Positions 1 through 13,926 of a DNA stretch of 64,000 nt are shown here, piece after piece. The notes under the pieces were generated by a model. The model was not told the origin of the DNA and did no database searches. It saw nothing but the letters and a program-made list of their open reading frames with translations. The DNA comes from Symbiodinium natans. Taxonomy: Eukaryota > Sar > Dinophyceae > Suessiales > Symbiodiniaceae. The stretch's first letter is position 1, and each line of letters opens with the position of its first letter. Where the stretch lies: contig CAJNDS010000395.1 in the NCBI GenBank assembly GCA_905221605.1, positions 62,001 to 126,000 of the forward strand, in the 5' to 3' direction. The position numbers and the translations under genes are program-made.

Positions 1-135
1 ACCCTAAACCCTAATGTAATTCCTATAGAAACCCATACAACCCTTAACACAAAGTCAGCCGGGCGGCGGCGAAGCGCCTCGAAGTCCACGGAGAGAGCCG
101 GCTGAGGCTCCTCCTCTGAGAGTTTCTTCTTTGCT

Positions 136-437
136 GGGGTTTAGGGTTTAGGGTGTAGGGTTTCGGGTGTCGGGTTTGGGTATAAGAGTTTTAGGGTTTA
201 GGTTTAGGGCTTAAGGGCTTAAGAGGTTTAGGGCTTGGGGTTTAGGGTATAGGGTTTAAGGGTTTAGGGGTTTAGGGGTTTAGGGCTTTAGGCTAGAGTT
301 TAGAGAGGTTCAAGGGTGCAGGGTCTGGGGTTTAAAGGTTTGGAGGGTTTAGGGGTTTAGGGTGTAGAGGTTTGGGGTTTGGGCATCCTGTTGTATCTGG
401 GGTATAGGGTTTAGGGTTTAGGGTTTAGGGTTTAGGA
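136..437. repeat. Interstitial telomere-like array, G-strand (TTTAGGG), degenerate
   Basis: Many TTTAGGG units with variants (TTTAGGGG, TTAAGGG, GTGTAGGG) and a clean four-unit run near 407-437. The unit is the plant and dinoflagellate telomere repeat. Orientation flips in the next arrays (563-651), so this is not simply a chromosome end. Confidence 0.85.
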
Positions 438-562
438 CTGCATCCATATCCCATGCTGACAGCATCAACGCACACCTGATACATCCCAGTGCTGCCCCAA
501 GCGGCTGTACGGGGTCTCTTCGACTCTGGTTCTGGCGCCTCTCCTTCTCCTGAACAGTCAGG

Positions 563-651
563 ACCCTAAACCCTGAACCCTAAACCGTAAACCCTAAACC
601 CTAAACCCTAAACCCTAAGCCCTAAGCCCTAAACCCTAAACCCTAAACCCT
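563..651. repeat. Interstitial telomere-like array, C-strand (CCCTAAA)
   Basis: About twelve CCCTAAA-type units, some as CCCTAAG or CCCTGAA, in the opposite orientation to the array at 136-437. Confidence 0.85.
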
Positions 652-745
652 AGTCGGGAGAAGAAGCTCCGGAAAGATGCACTTGGCTGGCAATAAGAGT
701 TCAACTGCAAGATGGTCCACTGTCAATTTTGAACGGTCCTCCGTG

Positions 746-910
746 ACCCTAAACCCTAAACCTCCAAACCCCTAAACCCTAAACCCTAAACCCTAACACC
801 CTAAAACCCTAAACTTTAGACCCCCTAAAACCCTAAACTTTAAACCCTAAACTTTACACCCTAAACTTTAAACCCTAAACTTTAAACCCTAAACTTTAAA
901 CCCTAAAACC
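746..910. repeat. Telomere-like array with an AAACTTTA variant
   Basis: CCCTAAA units alternate with CTTTAAA/CTTTACA units, giving a 14-bp higher-order period over 820-905. It looks like a local amplification of a mutated telomere unit. Confidence 0.75.
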
Positions 911-987
911 CAGCAAAGGACGAAGCCTGGAGATGCCTCGGGAGCCTTGGCAGCGCTCCATGGGGGAATATTCAGGGCATGGGATCG

Positions 988-1076
988 GTTTAGGGTTTAG
1001 GGTTTTTAGGGTTTAGGGCTTTTAGGGTTTTTAGGGTTTTTAGGGTTTTTAGGGTTTAGGATTTAGGGTTTAGGGC
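988..1076. repeat. Telomere-like array, G-strand with T-rich spacers
   Basis: TTTAGGG units separated by extra T residues (TTTTTAGGG). Orientation flips again relative to 563-910. Confidence 0.75.
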
Positions 1077-4000
1077 TTGTGGATTCTAATGAGTTTAGAG
1101 GGCTGAGGGTTGCGACGTGTCAGGTTGTGCTCTGAAAGAAAAAGTAACAGCTGACGTGTTGGAGGTGGTGGGGTGAGGTCTTGGATTGATGGGCTCCTTT
1201 AGCCCCAACCAAAACCCTAAAACAAACAAAGCTGCTTTGAAACCTAAAGCCCCGCAGCGCAACCCTGCACCCTGTACCCATTCTTTGGTTCACTTTTCCC
1301 GACAGCTTCGCCAAAATGCCGCTCCAGGCTCCGGGCTTCTTCATCATCAGAGAGAAGTGCCAAGGGATCCATAATAATTCAACCAGTTTCGAATAGAAGT
1401 GAGATAACCATCATGCTACTCCTACAAAACAATCCTCACCATGAAAAGGTGTTAACACATGAATTAGATTTGAACTAAACGTGTGCAGTGTGTCTGTCTG
1501 AAGCATTCTGCTTGAAGTTGATGGAGAGGCTCCTTACTAGTACCACATGACGGCGAAGCTCTAGCCGCCTTGCTTGCTGCAGTCCGACACATAATCCATA
1601 CATGCGGAAGTTTTGGTTTTGAGGTGCGTGGATGTTCTACCAGCAGAGCTTAAGCCAGGAGCAGAAAAAGACGCGTGAACTTCTGATGCTCTCTGATTAA
1701 TTGATATAGTATTATTGGTAAGTTAGAACCAGTTTTCCGATGCTTTTCTGGCCCGTGCACGCTGTACAGCTTCGCGCGTCCAACGGGTGAACTTGTCCGA
1801 GTCAACATCCTCGAGGGTATCCCATGCGGCACTACGTCGGCAACGTGTTGCAATTCGCTGGGACAATGACCCGGTGTACAGACCGAGTCATCAACAAAAT
1901 CAGAAACCGCAAGCTGATCCACGTCAGTGAAGAGGCCTACAGGCCTATGTGGCATAGCTGGCACAACATGAGCTACGAACAGCTGATGGAAACCTTTCCT
2001 ACTGCTTCTGAGACGTCTAAGGTTCAGCAGAGTCTCCAGATTCGTCTGTCGCCAGAAGGCGTCTTTCGCCGTGGTTCTAGTGGCCGAGAACCGCTTGCTG
2101 TCCTTGGTGCAAAACTTCGCAAAACTTCGCAGGAAGGATAACATGAGAGCATGACCATGCATGAACCGCCTGCGTGTGCCTGGTGGAACCATCGAATGTC
2201 GCAAGCAACCATTCCCCCACACCCTGACCGAAAACCTCGACATCACACACTGGAGCTACCAAGTGGCTGGGATTTGAACAGGTGTCCCTTCGCTCCGCAA
2301 GCACACGTGGTCAACGTTGGCCAACCTTGGGCATGTTGAAATCTCTGAGTCTCTTAGTAGCCTCTTTCTTCGCTCCGGGTGCTCGGTCCCCTAAGTTTGT
2401 GGGGGGAGCTCCCAGCCATCAGCATAACTCCTGCCTTCCAACTCATAATGGAGCTGCCCTTGTATTCCAAGATCAGAATGTGCTTTCATGGTCTGCGTCT
2501 GCCTCGGTTTTTACGGGCTCCAACGTGTTCAAGGCAAGGCTGCTGAATCTGAGACGTGGGCATCCTGGGCCTTTGAGGACCAAGGATGCAAGTGCCGGAA
2601 ACTCCGGAAAGTTGGAACATGGTCTAAGGATTACTAGAGCTGGGATTCGCTTTCGTATACCTTCTGGGGTGTGGGATGTTCCAACCTTCTGGAGTTTGCT
2701 GTAGTAAAAACTGAACCGAAACCCAAACCTTCCCAACCCCTGACCAGATCTGACCAGGCCACCGTCCCAGACCTCCGAACATGCCCAGGGTGTCTTCATT
2801 CCACGCCTCGCTGCAGCGATACCTCTGCCGCTTTCATCCGGTTTCCGGGTTTCAGGGTTTTGGGGCGGCTGGCTTTAGGAGCGTTTGGGGTCGCTTGCGG
2901 GCTGCCCTGGGCGGAAGATTCTGGCTAGGACTCAACGAAGCCCTCAAAACCATAGCTAAGCCCAGGAACCCAAACTCATACAAGCAAACATCCCTCGTCC
3001 CAATCCCCACAACAAAACGACATAGATAAGTTGCACAAGAACCCTGAAAAAAACCCTGAGATGGACACACGAAGAAGGCGGGGGCCGAGGCGCAGCGAGG
3101 GTTGTACACCCTGCGGCAACCTCAGATCGGGCAGCTATAGGGCTCGGGGCTTACGGTCTCTGCGACGACCTGGAACAATAAAGCCAGCAGGTTCCTGGAC
3201 ACCCTTTTCAAGAAGTTCCGGAGTCAGACGGATCGCCAGGCTTGTAGTCAAAAGGCCATTCCAGAACTTGTCCTCCAGCCGGCATGAGCAGCATCCTTGG
3301 CATCACATGAAGCTCTGTCTGTGTGTGTGTGTGTGTTGCAGGCCCGACTGAAACTACGGGGATCAACCTGGACTTACCTGATGCAACCCACAGGGCCAGC
3401 ATGACAGACTCTCGGCACAGCCACCCCCAACCCATGCCGCGGTTCCATGCAAGTGCCGCCCCAACTGCACCGACCAAGACGTCCGTGCTCCGGAAGAGGG
3501 CTGCCTGCAACGGAGCTGCTTGGTTCTTAGGGCTTCGAGTCGAGGGCGCACACTGGAGATGCAGAGACAGAACCTGGAATCCATCAGAACAAGGGCCCAG
3601 GCAACCATCTATGGGCTGTCCAGGATTTCAGAGAAAGCAAGGAGTTCAGAGTTGAAGCCAAGAGTCCCCAAAGATTGCTGGGAAACCTCTGCGCAAGACA
3701 TCCAACTATCCATGTGTTCCATCATGACATGAGTCTCGTCTTCACATTCGGAGATGCCGGCTACTGCGGTAGCAGACCTTGCACTACAAAAACACAGCAA
3801 TAGTTCAAAACGAATGCATACGTACCATGCGAGTCATATGTACATATACCATCCCTCTATGCACTGATTTATCCAGTTGGTTGTTTGTGCATTCATTTAA
3901 CAAACTTTAACAATGATTCAATCTGAACCGCTAGTCTTGGCACGTGCCTGCCTGCTGCAGCAGAGGACGCTGCTCCAGGTCGTCCAAAACCCTCCAGGCC

Positions 4001-4745
4001 TGCAGGCTTCCACTCAAACATGCGAACCCAGAAAATGACTCTGTCCGCGATGCTTCCACCCGAGCCCAACAGAAGAACCTGTACTACGCATCCCCGCCAG
4101 GCTGCCCCGGCCCCGGACGATGTGAGCGGTTCCAGCGCCCTTGCCGTGAGATTCCTGGTGGATCAGCAAATGGGTGGCTGCTGCAAATGTGCAAGCCCTC
4201 CATTCTGAAAGGCCGTGATCCACACTGCAAACCAGGCAAAAAGGTCTTCAATAATGTTGTACCCTGTTTGATCTTTCCTTAGCTGATGTTGAGCCTAAAG
4301 GGTTTTTTTACAAGGATGAATTTATATGATTTTGAAAGGGGTCCAGCAAGAAAGGAACAATCAAGAAAGCAGCCTGAGGGTTGAGGCCTGTTCTGTTCGC
4401 GGTTAGGCTTAAGGGGTATAATTTAAGAGCAGACCGAAGACCCTTCCCCCCCCCCCCCCCCACTCCAAGAAAAAAAAGACATCCGCCTAAACCCTGAATA
4501 GCCGGCACGCTTGTCTCAACAGAAGGAGCCCAGACTACACAGAGTACAACAATTCAACATCATTCTCCAGTGCAGTCCGGCATCGGGAGGTCCAGAAAAG
4601 ACCGCCCGTGGTCAAAGGCACGCTGGATGACGATGACGGAGATGTGGCCTGGTCGAGACTTGGCAGGTACAAACCGTGGTTCTTTGCCTAAACCTCTCTG
4701 ATGTAGGACGGCAACGGCTGGCGGGGGAGGGGGCGCGCTCTGAGC
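1077..4745. other. Host DNA with no supportable gene
   Basis: Several 100-200 codon open frames occur on both strands, but they overlap one another, lack recognisable motifs and read like chance frames in GC-rich DNA. A short GT microsatellite lies near 3318-3335 and a poly-C run near 4446-4462. Confidence 0.6.
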
Positions 4746-5230
4746 TTAAAAGCCCTGAACACTAAACCCTTAACCCCAAAACCCGAAAGCCTAAAACCCG
4801 AACACTTTAAAATCTGTTTAAACCCACAACCCTAAATGCCTAAAAACCCTAAACCCCTAAAACCCGGAAATCCGAAACCCTAAAACCCGAACACCCAAAA
4901 AAACCCTTAACCCCAAAACCTAAAAGCCCTGAAAGCCTAAAAGCCTAAAACCTTTCTAATCAACCCTAAAATCCGAGAGTAAAACGCCTTAACTCTGAAC
5001 CCAATATCCTACACCGGACAACACCCAAATCCCAAAAACTCTTAACCCTTTAACCCTAAACCCCGAAAACAGCCCTGAGAAACCTGAACCACCAGCCCCA
5101 AAACCCCTCCCTTAACCCTAAAACCATAAACCGAGACCCTAAAACCCTAAAGCCCACCCTAAAGCCCAAAATGCTGAACCCGAAACCTAACACCCTAAAC
5201 ACCCCAAAACCCTAACGACCCCTAAACAAC
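4746..5230. repeat. Long degenerate CCCTAAAA-type array
   Basis: About 480 bp of decayed telomere-like units (CCCTAAA, CCCGAAA, CCCTTAAC, CCTAAAAG). It appears to be an old, heavily mutated interstitial telomere tract. Confidence 0.7.
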
Positions 5231-8200
5231 CCGTAGCCCTACAACCCTGTGCCCGCACCAGACGAGGATTACGGGCAGGAGGGGTTGTACCGCTGCACCC
5301 CCGCCAAAAAACGCGCGCCCCAAACCCTGCAACCTCTCTGGCTCTGTATCTGCCACAAGCTAGGCGTGAAAGTGGGTCAAGGCAGCATGGATAAGATGAG
5401 GAGCTCAAAACAGAGATGCGCCCATGAGGATATGGACTTCCGTGCAGCTCGCCCATCGAGCCGAAGCGACGGGCATTCAAAATCTAGCTCGCAGCCACGG
5501 ACGCCCAGAAAAAGAGGAAGCTGCGTGGTCTGCATAGGTAGCGAGGTGGTGAGCCGTCTATCCAGCCGTGAAGAAGATCCAGGCTCAATGCCGCATGAGA
5601 AGGGCGAACCAGGGGTCCATCGCAACGGTCACATCCGAGAACAGGCTGCGCATCCCTAAGGCCGTGAATGTCCTAGTGAATGCAAGTTGAGCACCACGCT
5701 CAAAGAAAGCCAATGCGCCATGAGCCCCGCCACCACTCATGTTGCACTGGGTCCAGCGGAAGCCAGCATGTCAGGTCAATTCCCATGCCGCCACCAGCCA
5801 CCATGAGCAGCCACAAAACCACAAAACCCTAAACGCTAAACCCCCTTGCTGGGGGGCAGGAGCTAAAACCACCCCCAAAAGACGGCCAAACGGCAAGCAA
5901 CCCCAGAACCCCAAACTCCTAGACTCTATAAGCCTAAACCCAAAAACCCTAAACCCTAAACCTCCACAAAGGCTGCTCCAAGGCACTCCCCTTGTCAGGG
6001 ACCATCCCCATGGCCGCAGGGAGGGGCGAGCGCTGCCAAAAGCTGTGCGCCAGCTCGTCCTGAACTTCCGCATCGTTTTTTTGGTGGTATCTTCCGGGTT
6101 GTTCCGGTTTTGACATGGTTTGAATACTCTGATAGCTACCCCGAGGCGAGGCTGAAGGGGTACTTTGAGGGGATTCGGGGGGCGCACAAGTTCCTGAAAC
6201 GCGGTCTGCAAGAAGGATGCTACAACAAAAGAACATTGCCCTGATGCCCAAAGGCGGCATCGCATTAAGAAAAGCTCCTGCCGCACGAAAACCTCCCTTC
6301 AACACGCAGCACAGCAACGAACCCTTTGGCTGGGATCGGGGTTTGTGGTTGCAGCGTGGGAGACGAGGAATGGAATGTCGGCCGTGAGCCAGAAAGGGAA
6401 CCACAGCAGATTTGTTTTTTGTTAAGATTGGTTCATGTGTTGCAGAGAGTTGCAGAAGAATTATTCATTAGATGGACATCTCAGATGGCCAGTGTGCGTC
6501 AAGCAGCCATCTCACGCGCGTGGTGATGATTCAAGGCATCCTTGAAGGCCTGAACCTCCGGCTGCGAGTCGGCCACGTTAGCTACAAACTGCATGGTACT
6601 ACAACGAACCGCTGCCGCTGTTGGCTCTGCTCTGCTTTAAACTTTCACTGTTTGGCCACCCTCTTTCACCTCCTCGGGGCCCACAGCGGTTCCGTGGCGC
6701 AGCTCTCGATCGGCCCGCATCTCAGCATGCCCTGCAGAGAGGTGACAAGTGCTCTTGAAGGAAAGCCCCTGAGTAGGGACCCTTCATCCCCCTGCCTCTG
6801 AAAGTTGAGATTTGCTCCTAAAAGTTCCTGGAATGTAGGGGTGCTGAGTATCACTACGGCCACAGCCACCTTGAGCTGAGCAGCAATAAGGTATGGCAGT
6901 GCTGGGACAGATGCAGTACCCTGTAATCTTTCCCAAGCCCGAAACATGGCTCCACAATTTGGTAAGAAGATTTCAGTGCGGAATAGCCGTGTAACCCCGC
7001 TGGGACTGGCTCATTTGACAGGGGGCCCCATAGCAGTCGACCGAAGCAGCGGCGCTGCACTGTGTGAAGCATAACCTTGCAAGACACTGGGTTGATGTGC
7101 TTGCGTTGCCAAGGCGGGGATCTGCAAATTCTGCTTTCCTGCAGTGTTCCCAAACATGACATTTTTTCCATTCTACCAAGAGGCATGTGCTGTACGTGTA
7201 CCAACCCTGACTCACCGGCATCTACCGCCACAAACGAGGTGGAGATGCGTCTTTGCTAGCGGTAGAACTACGCTTGGGCACATGCGGCATCAAGGGAGGC
7301 TTGATCGGTTGTGGTCTGACGCCCCTAGGTTTGGCCGAGATTCCGGTGGCGCTGTTGTGAGCAGGCGGAGGAAAGGCGCATGCCTTCATGTTAGGAGTGA
7401 GGCAAAGATGGTGCACTGAGGATGCTGGAAAGGTCGGCTCAATCGTGCACAGCTTCGGCCCTTAGCAACTGCAGCAGGCGCTGAAGTCCGGGAACCTTAC
7501 CAGATTGCACGCCATGCCCCATATTTTCCATAAAAACCCTAAACCCTAAACCCTAAACCCTAAGCCCTCCGTGACCTGACGACCCACAGCTCGAAGCGCT
7601 GCTGCTGCTCCGCCTTCTCGCGGTCTGCGTCGGCCTGCATGCTCTCTCTCTTGCTTCTGCTTCAAGGGTCGGGGCAAGCATTCAGGAGTCCAGGAGCTTC
7701 CGGGTGGGATGTTCTCTTGTAGAAGCCCAACCATGCTCGTGAATGGCAGGCACAAAAAAGCGCAATTTGTTGAAGCTTGAAATCGGGAGGCCCCCTGTCT
7801 CAGATCCAGTCTTGACAAGGCCGCCCTGTCGTAGTGCCTCGGAAACATCGGAGCCGTTCTCCAGGTCGGGCTTGTTTTCGCCTCAGTATGCCGAGCAACT
7901 CCTCATGTTCTGCGTCCTGCCCCTCTTTAAGCTGAGCTCGGACGTGAGGGCACATGGCAGCCTGATGACCACGCAGTGCTGCTTGAGTTATTGCCTCTAT
8001 GAAAATTTGTGATTTCCTGAGTTGCAGCAGACTGGCGAAAGAGGTATGCATCGAAGAGTAGGATCAGCAGAACGTCCCGCGTGGTTTTGTCACCAAGGCT
8101 TTCTTGGGCACGTGGCCCATGCAACCTGCAGCTATATGAGACCCAGTGCCAATTGCGCAATGCGTTGACTTGATGATACTTGATGCCATTTCTGACACAC

Positions 8201-11200
8201 ACACACACTCCCACCTTCCATTTGTTAACATAACAGAGCCGTAATAATCGTGACAGCCACTTGCAAGGACTAGTCGGAGATAGTGGCAGCTGCACGAGCA
8301 TGCAGAAAGTCCCGGGTTCTGAGGCATGTCGGTGGCCATTTCGGAGTTCTGACGAGTTCTGAAGGGGCACACAATCAACGTTGGATCCCACACATGCCTC
8401 GGCGCCCCCAATCTGACAAGAATTCGCATGTTGCGGCGCGCTCGGACCCTGCAACTTGGCTCTGGTGGACCTTCCGGAATCCTACATACTTCTCGAAACA
8501 TCGTCTTCACAACACACGAATTCAAGCTCAAATGGCTCAAATCATCTCAAATCATCTCAAGCCCTTTGTGGGCCCCTCTTAAGAGAATTGCTGGAGGAGG
8601 GCCTGGCGGCAGCCGGCACAATCCAGTGCAGGTTGTGCCAAACGTTGTCGCCGGTCTCTGGAAGGTTTAACACCTGGGAGAAGTTCCGAAAATTGGGGGG
8701 TCACCTTTCCTGGAAGCGCGATGTATAATGATGTATAGCATTCCCTTTTCTATCTTTTTTTGGCAAATGCCCACCCTTGTACTTCCTTCCGTCTCGAAGC
8801 CAACTCGGGGGACAGGGCATCCTGGCAATCCGAAGGCTTCACATGTCACCGCGGCTTCCGCCATGCGGAGGTTGCTCACAAGTGCGGTCCAATATTCGTT
8901 CCATCGATACTTTGAGCTCAATAGGCCGGACGAATTCAAACTTACACCGACAGACTCTGCATCCTGCCCGAGCTCAGCTTCGGAATGCTCCCTTTTGAGA
9001 CCCAACTCTCTTGGTAAACCCCTTGAAGCTCTTTTCAGCTCGGTGGCGAAGCCTACTGTCTGCCTTTGCAGGACGGCCTCTTCTTGGGTGCCCCAGAGAT
9101 GTCCTTGGCATCCCGGACTCCACGTCATTTTTAACGTAGGGCCTACTTCCTTGAAGTAACCCTCCAAGAAATTAGGGGTTGGGGGGCCACGTTAGAACAG
9201 GGTATACCCCATCCAAAGGGAATGTGATCTGGAGACAATCCATGGCAGCTTCGCTGCAACAATGCGGTCTGAATTTCGAGTTCTCCCAGACATAAATTGC
9301 AAGCTTTGATTGTGGGCCTCTGAGTCCATACCAATGTAGTCAAGGGACCGAGATCCTCGCTCAGAGCGAGACGGTGCCTGGATCATGGACTTTCGGAGGC
9401 AACCCTCTAAGTGTGCTGCTACTGCCCCCGCCGGCTTGAAAACAAACGCGCAGCCGCGCGCCTGTTGCGCCCCGTCTCAGAGCAGGTTTGAAGCTCGTCA
9501 GGAAGACGAGCCTCACCATCTGGAGGCTTACCTTGCTGAGGCGAACGGAAGCATTACAGAGTCCGAAGCCCCTGGGTCTTGGGCCGGGGTCCTGTAGGCA
9601 AGTCGGCTGCTCATCGTTCGGCTCGAGGCTGGACCAAAGCAAGCAAGTGACGGACAGTGACGATGCCATTCACGATGCAGGCATTATCGAACTGGGCTGT
9701 GCACTGCACCTGTGACATGGATGTGGCTGCGACTTGGTTATTGCGCGCTACCTTCAGTTTCTGTACACGTTACACAGGGTTGTGCGATGTCTGTTCGTAT
9801 GGAGACGGTGAGCTCTCCGAGCTGAACCATTGAGTAGAAGGGCCACGAAGCTGTCGGTGAAAATCTCTATGGGTCACAGCCTATGACACTTGCAGCGGCG
9901 GACTGCAAGTGATTTGTGGGAGCGACATGTTGGGTAACGCCTGCCGCCCATTCTGCTGCAGAGGTGACGGAGACCACCTTGACATGGATCGGGGTCTAGC
10001 CTAACTTAATAACCCTGAAACCCTGAGCTCCAAAACCTGCAAGACCCGACACCCTGACTCCTAACCCTAAACCGCATCTCCCGTGAATTCAGGAGCTATG
10101 GGATTTGGAAGTCTTGGTTTCTTTGTCATGCAATTGCCGCGGCCCATTCGAGCCTGGCTTTCGCACAGTGTGTTGCGTGAGCAAAGCCAAGCCCAAGTGG
10201 CAGACTCCACCTGAAAACTATTGAGCCCCAAAAAGCCCCAACTTTCAAAAGCACGGAAACCCTGAAGCCCCAAACAAACCCCACGCCCAAAAACTCGAAA
10301 GAACCATTCCGAGCTCAACCGCAACAGCGGCCGCAGCGCCGTGGCGTCCAGAGCGCTGGGGCATCCGTCGTCCTGCAGCCGTTGGCCGAAACCTTCACGT
10401 TGTGAACGTTGGTAGGAGGCCTAAAACTTCCCTTTGCCTTCGATTCGCTGGGCCGTTAGACTCAACAATTTGATCGAAGATGATGAAGCAAGAGAGAACA
10501 CACGTTACGCATTTTAAAATATGGAGTTTTGCCATCATTCCGTCGCAAATATACCGTGTCTTTTGCGGCTTGTTCTACTTGGAAACATTCTCAAGCTCCT
10601 GCTCACACGAAGTATTAAAGGAACGGTTGCGCACTCCCGTAAACAAATATTGAATCAACTTGCCCTCACAATGAAGAAGTTCGAAGGCTTGGGAGCTCGC
10701 TTACTAGTTTCTTGTGCATGAACCGTTACCATTGCTTCACTTGAGATATAGCAAAGTAACCACTTATGATGTTAAGTGCATCTGTTGGTACGTGCGGTTA
10801 ACTGCCCCGTCGTCCCATAGAAATTGAGACAAGTGCAAGACCGCTACCAGTCAATCCAAGGCTAGAATGCTGTTTTAGGAAGGCTTGTTGAAGTTCATCC
10901 CTGATAGCCCTGGAAAATCAATCATGCTCAAAAACCCTTCATACCACTGTAGAACAGCATTGAATGGAAGCATTCTCGAGGAGTCCTGAGTCTATGAGTA
11001 CATCATGGTATCAGTCACGGGTCACAAGGATAAGCTCCAGCAGTCTAGCAAGCTGCCGGGCAACGATCCATTGCCTGGCAGTTCACGTTTCCCGCGCGCC
11101 AGTTGACCGCCAGGCGTGCGAAGTTGTACTCCACGTCCGCCTGGAAATGGTATAACAAATAAGAATCATAATCATAAGAATCATAATCATGATAATAATC

Positions 11201-12432
11201 ATAATAACAATGACAATTGTTATTATTATAAAAACCGAACCGATGTTTTCCAGGGCAGCCCAGCCTTGCTGAACGGCCAGCGTGTGTCTTCCAAGCAGGT
11301 GTCGCTCAACGTCAGCAGCTTCACCTAGCCGTGAGGGGGGAGACAGATTGGGGGCGGGTGGTCGGGGATTGCGTCGTTTGTGGAGGTAACTCTCTGCATG
11401 TGCTTATACTGCCCTTGCATGCAGGGGAACAAAGACACTCGTCAGCAGGCAGGCAAATGATAGGGGCAAGCGGCCATCATCTCAGCAGTATTGAGGCTCC
11501 CGATGACCTGCTGCAAACTGCTACAGCACAGGTTCAGCAACTGGTGTCTTGGGAGAAATGGCTGCCTTGCCACCCAAGAGCCATCGCTGGAGGCAGACGA
11601 TGTTCTCCATCAGTGCGCCTGCAAGGATAACGCTTTCGGCACTTTTCATGGGAGGGCCCGATTGCATTCAGTTCACCCTCACTCACTTCCCGCTTTCAGC
11701 ACCGAAGTCACTCTTCAACTACCAAACGGTGACGTGGAGTGGATGTATGCAACTCAGACAGCTCAGCCAGGGCGTGAATCATTAACCTGATGAAGCTCCT
11801 GACCTACAACGCCTGCATCTGGATTGTCTTTGGCCGGCTACTTGGGCTGCACGCCTGGTAAACAAGCCGAGAACTTGGCATAGGTGGAAAAGATGCGCTG
11901 GAAGTCCTTTTCCAGCCACTCCTCGCAATATGACGCAGCCTGGCCACGGTGGGACTGGTGTACAGCGTAAGGTGCAAGACATGTTGCCCAAACTGGACCA
12001 CTCAGAGTATACAAGAATATGATAGTGGGGACCTGCAGGGGAGCTCGCCCATTGTCACATTAAGAACGAGAATAACTTCCAACGTGAGGCTGCTAACAGG
12101 TGAACTCCTGGACGAACTGCAGTCAAGGCTTTAAAATCTAAGCCGGCAACCGAACTTCTGGCAGGCTACGGTGATACCCACTCCAAAGCACCAGCAAAAT
12201 CAAGCAGATGAGGCCGTTCCTTGCCTCTCTTAAAATGTGAGACAATCGCCAGAAGAAAGCACGTTTAGAATGAAAAGCCTGAAAAAGTTTGCCCCTTGAA
12301 ATCAAGCATCTGCAGCATCTCAATTTCCATGTTTCCACAAACCCTCAATGGCCGAACTAACTCCAAGCCCCTCGAACCCTTCCCTACACAGAGTCCGAAA
12401 GCCTAATGATGGGCCTACGTGGAGGTTCATGG
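5231..12432. other. Host DNA, no confident gene
   Basis: No frame here has a motif I recognise. The longest (8667-9167 minus, 166 codons) is overlapped by a 143-codon frame on the other strand and neither resembles a known family. A short CCCTAAA array lies at 7537-7565 and another degraded stretch near 10010-10075. Spliced host exons may be present but cannot be proved from one sequence. Confidence 0.5.
11155..11235. repeat. AAT/ATC-rich simple repeat
   Basis: Imperfect AATCAT/AATAAT repeats in otherwise GC-rich DNA. Confidence 0.7.
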
Positions 12433-12530
12433 TACTTATTAACCAATTGCAACTGTACTTATAACCATATAAGGGCACTTAAGGGGCTTAGAAGTGGGTT
12501 CTAAGTACAGTTATAATTGGTTAATAAGTA
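12433..12530. repeat. Fold-back (hairpin) element
   Basis: The 29-bp arm 12433-12461 is the reverse complement of 12502-12530 with two mismatches, around a ~40-bp loop. It resembles a MITE or fold-back element, and no coding frame lies inside. Confidence 0.75.
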
Positions 12531-13872
12531 TTTAGGAGCCCAAGACAGAACGGTTCTGCCACCGGCCTCGACCATCCGCCGCGCTTCACTCGAGGGCCGC
12601 AGCAGCCGCTCGTGAAGGTCCCCGCGGCCTCGTGAAGGCTTCTTTTGGTAGTAGGGTTTATCGAAGATAAGAATATAATGAATAATTACAATAAAGTTAA
12701 TCACAAAAAACATAAGAACACTAGTAATCAGAATGATACGAATAATGATAACATTTAGGATATGTAGCCTGCCAGTCTCTAGTGACTCTATAGTAGCTTG
12801 TCAATATAGCTGGCACTCATGCGGCAAGCTCAGCAACATAGACTTCAGAATGCACAATATCTCTCCGTGGGCATCTCGTTCACACCAGAAAGGGGTCAAG
12901 CAACAACGCAGACAGCACTGCCCGGTCCAGCCTATGTGCAAGGATCCATCAAACAAAGCGTGCATGGTGGTGTAGTAGTCATAAGCTTCCACACATGCAC
13001 CTTAGCTTTTCTACCCGATGCCCCTTGTTTCACAGGCTGAGATCTAAACTGGCTCAGATCCACAGATACGGCATGCATGAGATTTCATGATTAACGGCGT
13101 GCACAGGGGGCCACCTTCCAAGCATCACTAGCTGGACTCTCAGAATCGCGGATGTCAAGGGATGAAACGGCAAGACAGCTGCAGTGAGGTCTTAGTCTGC
13201 TTCGGCTTTGGCGCAGTAGTCTCTGGCAGGCCAGATTACCTGAGTGCCGGTTCGTGAGCGCGACCCAGTGACACATGGAGCAGTGGCTACCATGCATCCT
13301 TCCACATTCCCAGAACGCAAGAATTGCCTTCGAATATGATAGGCTGCCGGCAAATCCCCACCCAGCAATATCCATGCAAGCAGCTCCCAACTTCAAGCAG
13401 CTGGACCGCCAACTGAAAAGCCAAACTGCATGTAGCTACAATGTAGCGATGAAGCTGCAGCATTGAACTTCTGAACTGCTCAAGGCCCCCTAGGCCCTAC
13501 TTCGTTCTTGTTTTTCAACGTATCCCTGGACGTAGAGCTCAGTGGCTAAGTCGCTCTCCAGAGGGCCCCGAAAAGGAACCAGGTGCGCTGCTCGTGCTCC
13601 TCTCGGCTTTGGGGGGGGGGGGGGGGGGGGGGGAGGTTCAAACGCTCAAACAGCTCCGAACAAAAGACCCAGCTCGTAGCGCAGCGCAGCATCAAAAGAG
13701 TGTCGCGGCATTCTATGCATTCTGTCCGAGTTCATAGGCTTATGCCTCCGGTGCGCTCGGGGTCCGGGCGACAGCTACTCTGCAGAATGTCTTTTCGGAT
13801 TCAGCACCGCCGTACTTTCCCAGATGTCAGGCAGCCCCTGCATGTTTTGGTCCACGAGATGTGGGGAACAAG
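12531..13872. other. Host DNA, no supportable gene
   Basis: Only short overlapping frames without motifs. A poly-G run lies at about 13612-13633 and an AT-rich patch at 12650-12760. Confidence 0.55.
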
Positions 13873-13926
13873 CCCTAAACCCTAAACCCTGAACCCTGAA
13901 CCCTGAACCCTAAACCCTAAACCCTA
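13873..13926. repeat. Interstitial CCCTAAA array
   Basis: Seven to eight units, two or three of them CCCTGAA. Confidence 0.85.

Noticed and set aside
1-13. Chromosome end at the window start
   Set aside because: Only two telomere units, followed by ordinary sequence. Arrays of both orientations occur throughout the window.
8667-9167. 166-codon minus-strand frame as a host gene
   Set aside because: No domain, a 143-codon frame on the opposite strand and no codon bias that separates them.
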